Shown here piece after piece: positions 1 through 10,212 of a DNA stretch of 64,000 nucleotides (positions within the stretch are counted from its first letter, which is position 1; each line of letters opens with the position of its first letter). The notes below the pieces were generated by a model. It worked only from the letters and a program-made list of their open reading frames with translations. It made no database searches and was not told where the DNA came from. This DNA is from Laguncularia racemosa (taxonomy: Eukaryota > Streptophyta > Magnoliopsida > Myrtales > Combretaceae): contig JBBMOL010000197.1 in NCBI GenBank assembly GCA_037954665.1, forward strand, positions 868,001 through 932,000. The letters run 5' to 3'. The translations under genes and the position numbers were made by a program.

Positions 1-662
1 CTTATCGGAATCTATCAACTAGTGACCGAAGCTCTTAACTAGGGAGAAGAATTCAAAGTCGTCGTCATCGGTTTCATTTTCTAGGGTATCAGTTTTGAGC
101 GGGGATGGATGGAGTGGGCATCGAAGGATTTGCTCAAGGCATCGCTGCTTCTCCATTTGCGGCACAACTTCTACATACTGGGTTATAGCTTTATTAGCAG
201 CAAGCTCATCGACACTGCCAATGTTCACTTGAACAGGATTAATAAGAAGATCACTTGCTATCTTTCTGACTTCTTTTGGCCAGGTTGCCGTATGCATCAA
301 AGTTTATCTTCAAGAAGGAATCTCATTAACAATCTTACGAATTGGAGGTTTAAAACCCATATCAAGCATTCGATCTACCTCATCAAGAACAAGGAGAGAT
401 CTTGTCTGAGGTCGATCTGCCTTCCTTCAAGGATGTCATTGAGCCGACCTGGAGTTGCCATCACAATATCTACCCCTCGATCTAATTCTTTTAGCTGAGG
501 GCCCTTAGGAGCTCCACCATACAAGCAAGTGCAACTGACTCTTCAATGATCGACCAAATTTGATGGCCTCATCTTGTATCTGTGTGGCAAGCTCCCGTGT
601 GGAAGCCAACACGAGCACTGTAGGCCCATTCTGAGGATTATTACGTCGTCTTCTGGTCTACA
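1..662 (-). pseudogene. DEAD-box RNA helicase fragment (RH14/RH46/DRH1-like), broken
   Basis: Reading from about 660 down to 1, the minus strand encodes the middle of a plant DEAD-box ATP-dependent RNA helicase. Visible in order are motif Ia (ASTRELA, usually PTRELA), motif Ib (TPGR, in ATPGRLNDILEG), motif II as DEVD instead of DEAD, RMLDMGF, then motif III as HTAT (usually SAT/TAT) followed by WPKEVRKIASDLL. Homology ends after LEQILR near 120, and the rest of the frame is unrelated. At least one frameshift (near 530-540) and a stop after NEIPS (near 310) break the frame. The N-terminal Q-motif and motif I are missing upstream, and motifs IV-VI are absent. No intron interrupts the readable part, which could mean a retrocopy or a single-exon piece. 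Family assignment is firm and non-functionality is clear. Confidence 0.8.
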
Positions 663-1952
663 ATCCGCAAAAACCAAATATATGGACTAATGCTGCAAGG
701 TATGCATGACAGCCTGAGCAAGGAATTACCATTCAACACCAAGATCTTCAACCAACAACCAACATTAAAGAAACAGAACCATGCATGTGACTTTCATTTG
801 AATGGATAGAATAATGTGCCATAACTGATGGTAGCCCTTCCTTTCTTGTTCTTTTTTTTATTATTTATTATTTTCTTTTTGCAGGTAATATTATTTCCGG
901 CAGTCTTCTTGGGTGATGATCACATTGATCAGACTCACGAAATTTCCAGCAAAGATGGCGCCGAAGGAGATTAAGCGGAGGCAAGGTCGGTTGCTTCTAG
1001 CGCCGGCGTCTCCTGCAACCAACAATGGCATACCGATGTCTCCAACAATGGCACTGATGTGAGAAACGACCGAGCTCTTTGGTGAACTTCAAATTCTGCA
1101 AAGCCAAGTCCTGGACCTACTGTGCGCCATAGCAACGACATCGGAGCCAATTTCTCAAATTAACTTTCCATGCTATCATTGCCAGCAAGTGAAGTTGTTT
1201 GTGGAGCACCATGTCTTTCTGTATCTAGATCTCCTTTTCTTGGCATCTGTTGGCAATTTTTTTTTTTTTAATGTTTGTAGTTTTCTTAGTAATAACCCAC
1301 AAAAGGTAAAAGGCTAGCTATTGGAAGGACACGTTTTATGATAACATCCTTGACTTCGCATTTGACTAGAGTTGCCGTTGGTGATTGCCGTGATGGCATA
1401 CTTTTTTTTTACTCATTCCGGGTGGATGCTAAGAAACTAGAGCAAGCATTCTTTGATCCATCCCAAAGCTCGTACAGACGATAGTAAATAAAGTCCGGAA
1501 AGGAACTTGACAAATTGTCTGGAATGGAACTTCATAGTAAGTTGTGTCGTGGAGTGAGAATATCCTAAGCCGATCGGTCCTAGGGCTGTCGCAACTTCTC
1601 TAAAGACGATTTGCTTAAAATCTCTATAATAGCCATTCCTCTTGCTTTAATTCTCAAGTTTCCTTCCATGTTGACCCTTTGTAGGTGAGACAACGGCATG
1701 ACAAGACATATGTCATTGTAACCTTGATCACAAGTTTTCTTGAAGAGAAAATAGGAACCTCACTCTTCCAAATTTGCTTCAGTTGTAATTAGCAACTTTG
1801 CCTAATTTGACAAGCGATAAGGACTTTGTCCCTCTTCTTCCTTTGATCATGAGTATGATAGGAACCTCGTTCCTTTTTCTTGGTAGAAAGTTCTCTACAA
1901 AAGCATTCTTATCCACCCCAAGGTTAGATAATATTGCTCCCTTGAAGAGGAC
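663..1952. other. Non-coding stretch, nothing recognised
   Basis: No reading frame with recognisable homology. It contains short poly-T runs near 1260 and 1405. A slightly GC-richer patch (about 950-1060) has a short frame that I cannot match to any family. Confidence 0.5.
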
Positions 1953-2110
1953 TAGGATCCTTCATGCCACTATTACTTCCACTCGACCGTAGTTCCTGCT
2001 CAAGAGCAAGATGGAAGTGTAACTATGACTTAGGATCCTTTATGCCATTACTACATCCGCTTAACCATAGATCCCACATGTGAGCATGATGAAAGTGTGA
2101 TTCTCATGTT
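1953..2110. repeat. Two-copy degenerate 79-bp tandem repeat
   Basis: Copies start at 1953 and 2032 with AGGATCCTT followed by ATGCCA. They share the later blocks ACCGTAG/ACCATAG, GAGCAAGATGGAAGTGT/GAGCATGATGAAAGTGT and CTATGACTT/CTCATGTTC. The copies are strongly diverged. A short open frame across the region has no homology I recognise. Confidence 0.5.
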
Positions 2111-2284
2111 CCTTTAAGGGGAGATATCCCCAAGTTCTAGGTCCAAGCTATAGACAAAAGTAAGTATTCTCATTTTGTAAACTTACATGAATAAATCTTA
2201 TATTGATAGCTCATGTATTTCCTTCTACCATTGTAGGTGATAGAAGTTGGTTTGTCAATCCTATTGGAGCAAAGATGTCACAAG

Positions 2285-2500
2285 GTCAAGTATAGTAGAC
2301 CTCTAGTAAAGTAAGCCTTGCACATAGTAGACCCTAGTAGGTCTTGGGCATAGTGAGCTTCGACCATGGCATGTGTTGCACATAGAGGGACTTGAGCATA
2401 GTAGGCTTGGTGTATAGTAAGCCTTAGTAGGTCTCAAGCACAACCAGCCTCAAGTGAATCAAGTCTTGAGCATAGCGAGCCTTAAGTAGATTACAGGGTC
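2285..2500. repeat. Degenerate short repeats (GCATAGT-GAGCCT type)
   Basis: Variants of the words AGTAGACC, AGTAGGTCT, GCATAGTGAGC and AAGTAAGCCTT recur many times at irregular spacing. It looks like a decayed low-order tandem repeat, not coding sequence. There is no gene. Confidence 0.5.
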
Positions 2501-3412
2501 ATCATCAAAGGTGATTTGGTGTTGTGCTTTATGAATGAAAAAAGAGAGCTACCTTTGATTGTCACCTTGACTGCAATTTCAAGTAGTCACCCTCCGGGTG
2601 GAAGTCTTGGGTAGAGCATGTCAGCTTTGACGTCAAAGTGAATAGCTCTTTTGAAGAAGATCGGGACATTTATGTGTCAACTGGAGATTGCATCCCTAGA
2701 CTGGCTGTTATTGGTCAAGCATCCTAGAAACTTTTTTTTTTTTTTAAGTTGACAGTGGTGATAGTACTGATGATCTAAATGATTCAATGAAGCTACTTTG
2801 ATATTGAGGTATAAGTTGAGGAGTAAGAATGATGCTTATGTTGATGCATTGCTTCTTTATGTGCTGCATTTGGAATATCTCTCTTCCCCTAGTTGCTAAC
2901 ATGTCTCATTAAGATGGGGTAGCAACTTTAGATTTCTAGTAAAACTGTTTCTATTACGATTTTGTTGTGCTATCCCATCTAATAGTGCCATCCGAGGGCC
3001 TCTTAGTAGCCTGCATTATTTAAATATGTGTAAGTCATAGTGTGCTTAACAAGTAATGCCTTCACTTAGCAGCAGCGAAGTAAAGACCTACTTGGAGAGA
3101 CGTTATGAATATGAGACCGCTTAGACTCTTAAGATCTAAGAAGCCTCTAAAGTCATCTCAAGCATTAGAGCAAAGTCCTCTCTTGCTAGCGATGATGTAT
3201 AAAAAAAAAATTATTTAAAGAAGATATTCAATTGCGCTTGAGCAGCAATAATGACATTCATTACTTGAAGTCGTGAGCTCTCTTTTACTAGTCAGGGGGG
3301 AAACTTGATTATTTAGTATAAGTTACTAGGAGATTAAAAATACTCCATGATAGAAATTTTATGATTGAGCATAAGTAGATTGATTTTCTTACTTAACTGC
3401 AATGGCTTATGA

Positions 3413-3690
3413 TGCGCCTAGGAGACAACACTCTTACCAGTCTACACTGTATATGCCCGACTTTCTGTCATGTGCTTAGGAGTCAAAGCACATACTAGTC
3501 TACATTGTTCATGCCTAACTTTCTATTGTCCGCTTGGGAATCAGAGCTCTTACCAGTCTGCACTGTATATACTTGACTTTCCATCATGCGCCTGGGAGTC
3601 AAAGCTTTTACTAGTCTACACTGTATATGTTAAGCTTTCCATTGTGCGCCTAGGAGTTAAAGCTCTTAGCAATCAACATCAATGTTTACA
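3413..3690. repeat. 58-bp tandem repeat, about 4.8 copies
   Basis: Units begin with TGCGCCTAGGAG or close variants at 3413, 3471, 3529, 3587 and 3645, exactly 58 bp apart each time. Each unit contains the words TCAAAGC, ACTAGTCTACACTGTATATG and a CTTTCCAT-type end. The last copy is partial. The copies differ at many positions but the spacing has no indels, so base substitutions have accumulated without slippage. The period is not a multiple of three, so the open frame across it is not a repeat protein. Confidence 0.85.
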
Positions 3691-3872
3691 CTACCTCTTA
3701 TATACTTTGTTTCAATGAATCATAAATCTTGTATAAATCCTAAAATGATGATTCATTAGGGTATAGAAGCAAATTAACTAAATGCTACTCAAGTTGAGAA
3801 GTAGCTTCATGGCTAGCTTTAAAGGAATGAGCAAGTCTTGCTCATAATTGAAAGCATTAGCATGAGAGCCGA

Positions 3873-3985
3873 ATGCTAAGGTGTCGCCTAGGCTTAGGGT
3901 ATGAGAGTTGTGATGCCAAGGTATTGCCTGGGCTTAAAGCATAAGAGTCATGATGCTAGGACGTTGCCTAGGCTTAAAGCGTAAA
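3873..3985. repeat. 40-bp tandem repeat, three copies
   Basis: Copies start at 3873, 3913 and 3953, exactly 40 bp apart. Each begins ATGCTAAGG or a variant, followed by TTGCCTAGGCTTAAAGC. They lie 180 bp beyond the 58-bp array and share the word GCCTAGG with it, so both may derive from the same non-coding part of a retroelement. Confidence 0.8.
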
Positions 3986-4239
3986 TATATAAGACTATAC
4001 TACAATGATTAAAAAAAAATGAAACTTTCATCATTTGTGGCAAAATTTGCTCTTTATTTACAAAATAAATGTCAAGTTTTAACCTTGACTTTAGTGTTTA
4101 ATAAATCACTTATCACTATCAAATGAAGTCTTTCATAAAATATCCTTCTTAAGCCTTGACAATCTATCTTCCTTAGATCATGTAGACTATCATAAGTAGT
4201 ACATCTTTTGACCACCTTCGCTGATGAACTTTCTACTCA

Positions 4240-6627
4240 CTTATTTCTTTTTTTTTTTCTTTTTCTTGCCCCCACAAGAGCCTTACATTCTCTTTTTTCT
4301 CTTGGACTTCTCCTAAGTATCCTCCCAAGTGGGTAGTGGTGTGCCGGAGAGTTTTGCAATAGCAATCTCTCCCTCTTCGACGTATTCATCGAAAAATGCA
4401 ACTTTAGTGAAGTATGCCTCCTTATGCTCGAATGGATTGTTCGCAACGGGAACGAATATGTCTTTTCCGTTCCAATAGCCTTTAATGTACTAATGCCATG
4501 TTGAAGGTATGAGATTGTGATTGTGTGACCACTTTCTTCTAACTAGTAGATAGTAAGATATGGGTATGTTGATCACGTGAAATAATGTAGAGCTTTATAT
4601 AGGACCTACTTTAAAGCTCACATTAACATATCCTACTGTGTTTATAAGCGCGTCAATAAAACTATTCACGGCGATAGGTTGTCTCACTAGGCACTAGTTG
4701 TCTATCCCTGTAGCTTTGAGTATAGACATTGGCATTATGTTTATAAAAGAGCCATGGTCTATAAATTTCCTCTTAATAGGATGCCCATTTAGCATGCTTT
4801 TCACATAAAGAGGACGGTTATGAATGGGATTCTTGGCGCACGTGTCTACATTAGTAAAGAGAATTGCATTCTCATGCACCTTTGCCATTCTTCATATAGG
4901 TTACGCTAAATTGCACTCCCCGTATTGTCTCTCTATGATTTAAGTAAGGGAAGTTGTTGCTACAAGACGTGCATCCTCATTAAACCCCAATAGGTTAAAA
5001 AAATTATGAAGTTAGTCGTCCTCATTAAGGTGGCTACTTTTGGCATACATGCATCCTCATTATTCTTAATCATAACTTCTTGTGCATTGCGTACCTCGGC
5101 ATGTGACATATCTCCTTCTTCAATACTAAGATTGTGGCTGATGGCATTTGTAGTACCCTATTGATTATTGTGCATAATAAGTGGATTATTACGGATATCA
5201 TTGTTTTCTATGATAAGTTCCTCATTACGGACCCCATCATTGAAAATCTTCTTTAAAGTCCAACACTCTTTCGTAGGATGACTTACAAATATGTGATATC
5301 TGCAAAACTTAGGATCATTCTTCTCATTTTTTGTTGGTAAACAATCCACTCTTGGGAGCTTGATATTCTCATCTCATAACCATTAGTCAAACAAAGCATG
5401 TACCTTTCCCGTTGTGCATAGGAAAAGGGGGATTGATGTAGACTCTCAAGATGTATCATTCCTTGGCTTCTTATTATCCTTAGGGGTCTCAACCTAGGCC
5501 GAGCTAGTAGATGTTGCTCGTTTCCCAAACCTCTCATTTTCTCCTCATTGTCTTGTGATAGAATTATTAGTTCTCCTTGCAGTCTCGACTAGTGTAGAAG
5601 AGGAACTTAGATTAAGATTTTCTAAGTGGATTGCATACTTAGTGAACATCCTTTGGATGCAAATTTCACTAACTTCCTCTCATCACATACATCTTGGATG
5701 TCTAGTGTTCGTTTCTTGAAGTGTTTTATATAATCCATCAAGTCTTCCTTAGGGTACTGCCGTGTTCTTCCTATGTCTATGATCGTGACTCGTTCCTAAG
5801 TAGAGAAGAATTTCTCTAGGAATAGCTTACACATAGACCCCCATGAATCAACTGACCCTGCAGGGAGGTTGACATACCAAGTATATGCCTTTTTGGTTAG
5901 TGATTTGGAAAATTCTTTGAGCTTCAGGTCATCATCCAGCCTATATCCTTCTAGGGTCTCAATAAACTTTAGTAAATGTTCTTTAGCGCTCCCTTTCTTG
6001 CCATTGAATAGGATAAACTTAGGATTAACATAGTCCTTAGGATAAGGCTTTTTAGCAATGTGCTGATGATAAAGGAGTCTTAACTTTGGTATTCCTACAA
6101 TTGACTTTGCTTGTATTTTTTTTTAAGTATATGTCCAAGTCTTCCTTCATTACAAAGGAAGTCTTTGGGACAGATGCCATGGAAGTAGGTATGGGAGTAG
6201 ACTGATGGCTAAATCCACCAAAAGCATTAGGAGGTGGAACATCTAGTTAAGTGATTTGCTCTTAAGGAATGTTCTCCTCATCCATAGGAGGGTTAACGGG
6301 ATGAACTGCATGTAATAGAATTTCATGGGCAGCACCTTGTTGTATAGCAATGTTGGTGTTTAGCGGAGCCTCACCTTGTTACACAACAACAGTGGTAGCC
6401 AATCCTGTGATAAGTGGAGCAAGCATGGTCATAAGTTGATTCAGAGCCCTTGTGTTCTTTTGCATAGTTTGCATCATTTGTGTAAGATTTATGGGAGCAT
6501 CAGGTTGTGAATTGCCTTGACCAATATTCTACGATATTTGAGGTAGGTTCTGCTCCATCAATTCAGAGTTAAGATCTTGTTATTGATAGATATTATCAGC
6601 TAGTCTTCTCTTCCTAGGGGGTGCCAT
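4240..6627 (-). pseudogene. Decayed Ty3/gypsy gag-protease region
   Basis: On the minus strand a retroelement gag frame starts at the ATG at 6627 (MAPPRKRRLA). Further down (about 6030-5720) comes a retrotransposon gag domain with the words FNGKKGSAKEHLLKF, RLDDDLKLKEFSKSL and KKAYTWYVNLP. At 5350-5190 there is a CRYH..SHPTKECWTLK block, and at 4890-4690 a retropepsin-like segment with DHGSFINIMP. Downstream residues include KGYWNGKDIFVP and GEIAIAKLSGTPLPTWED. Many stops and shifts interrupt it, and no reverse transcriptase, RNase H or integrase follows. It is either a gag-only non-autonomous element or a truncated one. Assignment to gypsy-like gag-PR is firm at domain level, but the lineage is uncertain. 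Confidence 0.75.
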
Positions 6628-6650
6628 TACTCTTTTATCACTTAACTCTA

Positions 6651-6670
6651 TCCCTAGTGGAGTTGCCAAA
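6651..6670 (-). other. Primer-binding-site-like sequence of the gag element
   Basis: The minus strand reads TTTGGCAACTCCACTAGGGA, 24 nt upstream of the gag ATG at 6627. Similar TGGCGACTCC-type words occur just downstream of 5' LTRs in some plant gypsy elements. Position and orientation fit a primer-binding site, but the tRNA match is not verified. Confidence 0.5.
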
Positions 6671-7327
6671 ATATAGATAGAGGGTCCTAGTAAGAGTGGT
6701 CACATGTGTATCACGCGGGTACCATACTATACGTGACTTTAGAGAAAAGCAATTCAAAGATGGCACGTGATGGGACAACTTGGAAGAGAGAGGCAGGGAG
6801 AAGGAACAGGTAATCTTAAGCATCTTGAATGCAAGTGACAAACAAGGGAGGTAAGGGAACCTCAAGCTTTAACCTTGTAGTTCTTGGGCAATGGAGATCA
6901 TTCTTCATCTGATTTCTTTTTAAATCTTTGAGAGCAAAGAACTCTTAGTGGAATACCGTTTTTCTAATCTCATGAATTCAAAAAAAGGTCCCTTAATGAG
7001 AAGGAATGATTGAGTATTTATAGACTCTTAAACCTCATGACATTTGTTAAATCACTTTAGCGATTCATGGACAAGATGAAGTTTGCTCAATTTAAAGTTA
7101 TCTTAATGAGTTTGGCATAGGTCCAAGACCAATAGCCTTTCTTATAAGTATATGAGCTTGCTTGAAAAAGATTGGATGTGGATGGACCAGTCTAACGATC
7201 TCTATTCCAATCCCACTAAGCTAATTCTCCCTGAGTTATCCTAATAATTAGATCAGACTCATTAGGTCCTGTCACCTAACCCAATGAGTCAAACCAAATA
7301 ATTAATAGGCTTAGTCTAATATATTTA
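6671..7327 (-). repeat. Possible 5' LTR of the gag-only gypsy element
   Basis: The stretch directly upstream (minus strand) of the primer-site-like sequence lacks coding potential and could be the LTR. The outer end is proposed at TGTAAATATATTAG (minus strand, from 7327), but I found no second LTR and no target duplication, so the boundaries are guesses. Confidence 0.3.
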
Positions 7328-8043
7328 CATAATATTTTTAGCTCTCTATAAATAACATTCAAATTATTAACAAAATGTACACTACAACAATATAATAAAT
7401 AAATAATAATAATTGTAAACTTGACATTACTTCCAAGTGTGTTTCGGTCTATATATACACATACATCATACTTGTTTTCTTCTCCTAATTGGTTGCTCCA
7501 ATTTATATAGCCCATTAAAGTTACTGTAAGGTTTGTTGCCAAACTATAACGTTATCCACTTACTTCACTAATTCTTTATGGGGTTAATTAATTAATTAAT
7601 TATTTTAACCTACAGACACATGTAGTAAGTAAAAACATACTCACCGTCCACGTTAAAAGAGTTTGCAGAGTTGGGGCATATATATCATGTGTTTTTGATA
7701 AGTAATATATAATTATTAATAATTTTTAAATATGTATTAGTAATAATAAATATTTTTTGAAAATTTACTATTTATATTTTTCTGTATATATATTAAGATC
7801 TTATTGATACTTATACATCATTAATCAATTCGCATAAAAGGTACGAGAATTTGTTTATTTCTTTTACTCCTAAAGTAAATCACTAGGTTTGGATTCTGCA
7901 GTCCCTTAATTTAATTTTAAACTTTTTTATTCAAAATATGTCTATTTAGCTATTTATTCGACTAGATGGTTTAAGGATATACTATTGATTCAAAAAGACT
8001 TATGAATTATAAGAAACATAACATTTCACAAATATAAAGAAAT
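7328..8043. other. AT-rich intergenic DNA, no gene
   Basis: No coding homology. Around 7783-7825 it holds a copy of a short dispersed motif (TATATATATTAAGATCTTAT) that recurs near 19758 and 24724. Confidence 0.5.
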
Positions 8044-8689
8044 GATAGTGTCGAGTTTAATTTTTGAATTCCCATTCCTAATCCGATCTAAACTAAACCC
8101 TATGCTCATCTAATCTAGATCCTCGACTTGGGTTAGGAATTTCGTTTGATTTTTGGAGTCGCCACCCAACTGTTGTTAGGAAAAAGTGAATTAAGACTAA
8201 AGGAGCGGATTAGTCTTAATTTGGACTACTAGTCGTCGTTATTTCCTCTTCTCGTTTTTGTGAGAAGAAAAAAAAGGGAAAACCAGAGTTTCTAAGTCCG
8301 GAGGCTAACCTATTAAAACCTTTACGGTTACCACCTAATCTCTCAAAATTGTTCATCTCTAGAAATGTGTTTCATTGTGTCTTTGTTACTTTTATTATGT
8401 TTTTGAATTTATTTCAAGAAAATGATTTTTTATCCATTTTAGGGGGTTGACCCGAATGGGTGCCTACGTACCTGCTACTCAGGATCAAACAAGCCGTAGT
8501 TCGCTTTTTTTGAAAACCTTTAGATTTGTTGATGAATTTTAATTCTTGCAAACTCTTTTGGTTTACGTTCTTAACATCTTTGGGATTTTTCTAAAAATTT
8601 CTAAGCCTAAACTTTGAATTTGATTTTTGAAAATGATTTTGGGGAAAACATCTATTTTGAGTTTATTCGAAGAAAAGGATTTTCTAAGT

Positions 8690-8865
8690 GTTAAAACTTA
8701 TTTTTACGATTCTTTTATAATTCTTTTGAATTTTTTATGATTTTTATGATTTTTGTGATTTTCATGATTTTTGTGATTTTTATAAGTTTTATAAGTTTTT
8801 CATGATTTTTGTGATTTTTATAAGTTTTGTAAGTTTTTCATTATTTTTATAATTTTTGTATTTTT
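8690..8865. repeat. GATTTTT-type minisatellite inside the solo LTR
   Basis: An imperfect array of ATGATTTTTGTGATTTTTAT and TAAGTTTT words. The copies vary, and longer periods of about 50-60 bp (CATGATTTTTGTGATTTTTA) can be seen twice. Confidence 0.7.
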
Positions 8866-9191
8866 TTGTTGAAAATTTTATCTTAAGTTTATTTTCTATC
8901 CTATTTTGAAATTTAAAATTTTATTATTTTTTTTCTAATATTTCTATTATTTTCCTTCATTTTTATTATTTTTATTTTTATTTTTTCTTATTTCCTATTT
9001 TCTATTTTCTATTTTCTACATTATTAAATCCTAGAAAAATACAATTTCTACATTTTCCTATTTATTGAAAATATAAATAAATAAATGGCTAACAATATAA
9101 TCAATAATAATAAATAAATTCAACATAAACAAATAAACAAAATAAGTAAAATAAATAATAATAAAAAATCTGGAAAATCCGACTTACCTGG

Positions 9192-9262
9192 ATCCGGATC
9201 GGTGCGCGGGTTGGATCGGATCGGATCGGATCGGGTCGGGTCGGGTCGAATCGGTCGGACGC
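9192..9262. repeat. GGATC/GGGTC pentanucleotide repeat inside the solo LTR
   Basis: A GC-rich run of GGATC repeated, then GGGTC repeated, within the otherwise AT-rich LTR. It lies next to GC-richer sequence (9190-9440) that gives chance open frames on both strands. Confidence 0.8.
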
Positions 9263-9849
9263 GGCGGCGGTATTGGCTCGTTCACGGCGTTCCGGCGGTC
9301 GTTTGCGGCGGGTGAAGTGTTGAATCCTAGCTTCTTGAGGGTGCTGAGTCCGATGGTGGTGGCGGTTTACTCCCAAAACGTCTCCTTGCGGCGGTTTGAA
9401 CTCCGGTCAGTGGTCACGGCTTCAAGCTCCTCCGACGTACTCCGATTCGCTCCTTTCTCTCACTTTTTCTTCTTGTTTCAGCTTCCTCCTGTTCTCCTCT
9501 ATTTATAGGAACCTCGAAATCCTCTTGGATAAGCTCGAATCGGCCGATTTAGATAAACCCATATTTTTCTGTTTCTTAGATTTGATTTTATCCAATCCAT
9601 TTGATACCGATTTGTTGTAATCTTACCATTTATCTGGATAATTCGATCTTGGATTTATTGAAATCTAAAAAGATTTGAAGAAATCCAGCAATTTCAGCCT
9701 TATCGGACTTTTGCCGGATTTTTCTCCGGCTGGGCTTGCGAAGAAGATGATCACGCGCGACGCGCGTGACTTCCCTCGGCCAATCACATGCTGCCACGTG
9801 GCAGCTCCAGGCGAAAGGCAAAAAAAAAAGTTTGCACAGAATGCTCGGG

Positions 9850-9925
9850 GGAGGATTCGAACCTACAACGTATGGCCTCCACACGTTCCTCACGCACACA
9901 CACGAGCCAGCTGAGCTGGCCCAAT
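9850..9925 (-). other. tRNA-like module with pol III A/B-box words in the solo LTR
   Basis: On the minus strand the segment reads CAGCTCAGCTGGC (A-box-like, about 9908-9920), then about 45 bp, then GGTTCGAATCC (9853-9863), a perfect match to the tRNA B-box. The spacing fits a tRNA or a tRNA-derived SINE head. It does not fold into an obvious functional tRNA by eye, and no anticodon can be assigned. It is most likely a tRNA-derived segment now carried as part of the LTR. Confidence 0.5.
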
Positions 9926-10212
9926 TTCCCGATTTTATTTACATCGCAAATTGTACATATGCGATGCAATTTTTTATTTTTTTGTATTTTTTGAAATTTC
10001 AAAAATTTGTAAAAATTGTTTATTATTTATTATTGCCATTCCTGAAATCATTTTTCAAAATTGAAGTGTTTTCCTATTTATTTTTATTTTTTGAACATTT
10101 TCATTATTTATGGAAAATTAGGAAAAATTGGGAAAAATTAGGAAAATTTGAAAAATTGATTATTATCAAGAATTGTTGATTCCGAGGGCAAAAATGGGGT
10201 GTTTACAGATAG

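Larger units (their letters stand above)
8049..10207 (-). mobile_element. Solo LTR of a Ty3/gypsy (Tat/Ogre-like) retrotransposon
   Basis: The element starts TGTCGAG at 8049 and ends GTGTTTACA at 10207, giving TG...CA ends, and it is flanked by the perfect 5-bp duplication GATAG (8044-8048 and 10208-10212). On the minus strand it begins TGTAAACACCCCATTTTTGC, a type of LTR start common in plant Tat-like elements. Near its 3' end it has GGTGGCGACTCC (minus), and the words GCCTACGTA (8463-8471) and GAGTCGCCA (8157-8165) are also typical of these LTRs. No gag or pol lies inside, and a single 2,159-bp unit with one duplication on each side is the signature of LTR-LTR recombination. It also carries a tRNA-like module, a GATTTTT minisatellite and a GGATC repeat. 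Superfamily is likely and lineage is inferred. Confidence 0.8.

Noticed and set aside
3470..3718. 82-codon open frame
   Set aside because: It reads across the 58-bp tandem repeat. The period is not a multiple of three and no domain is present.
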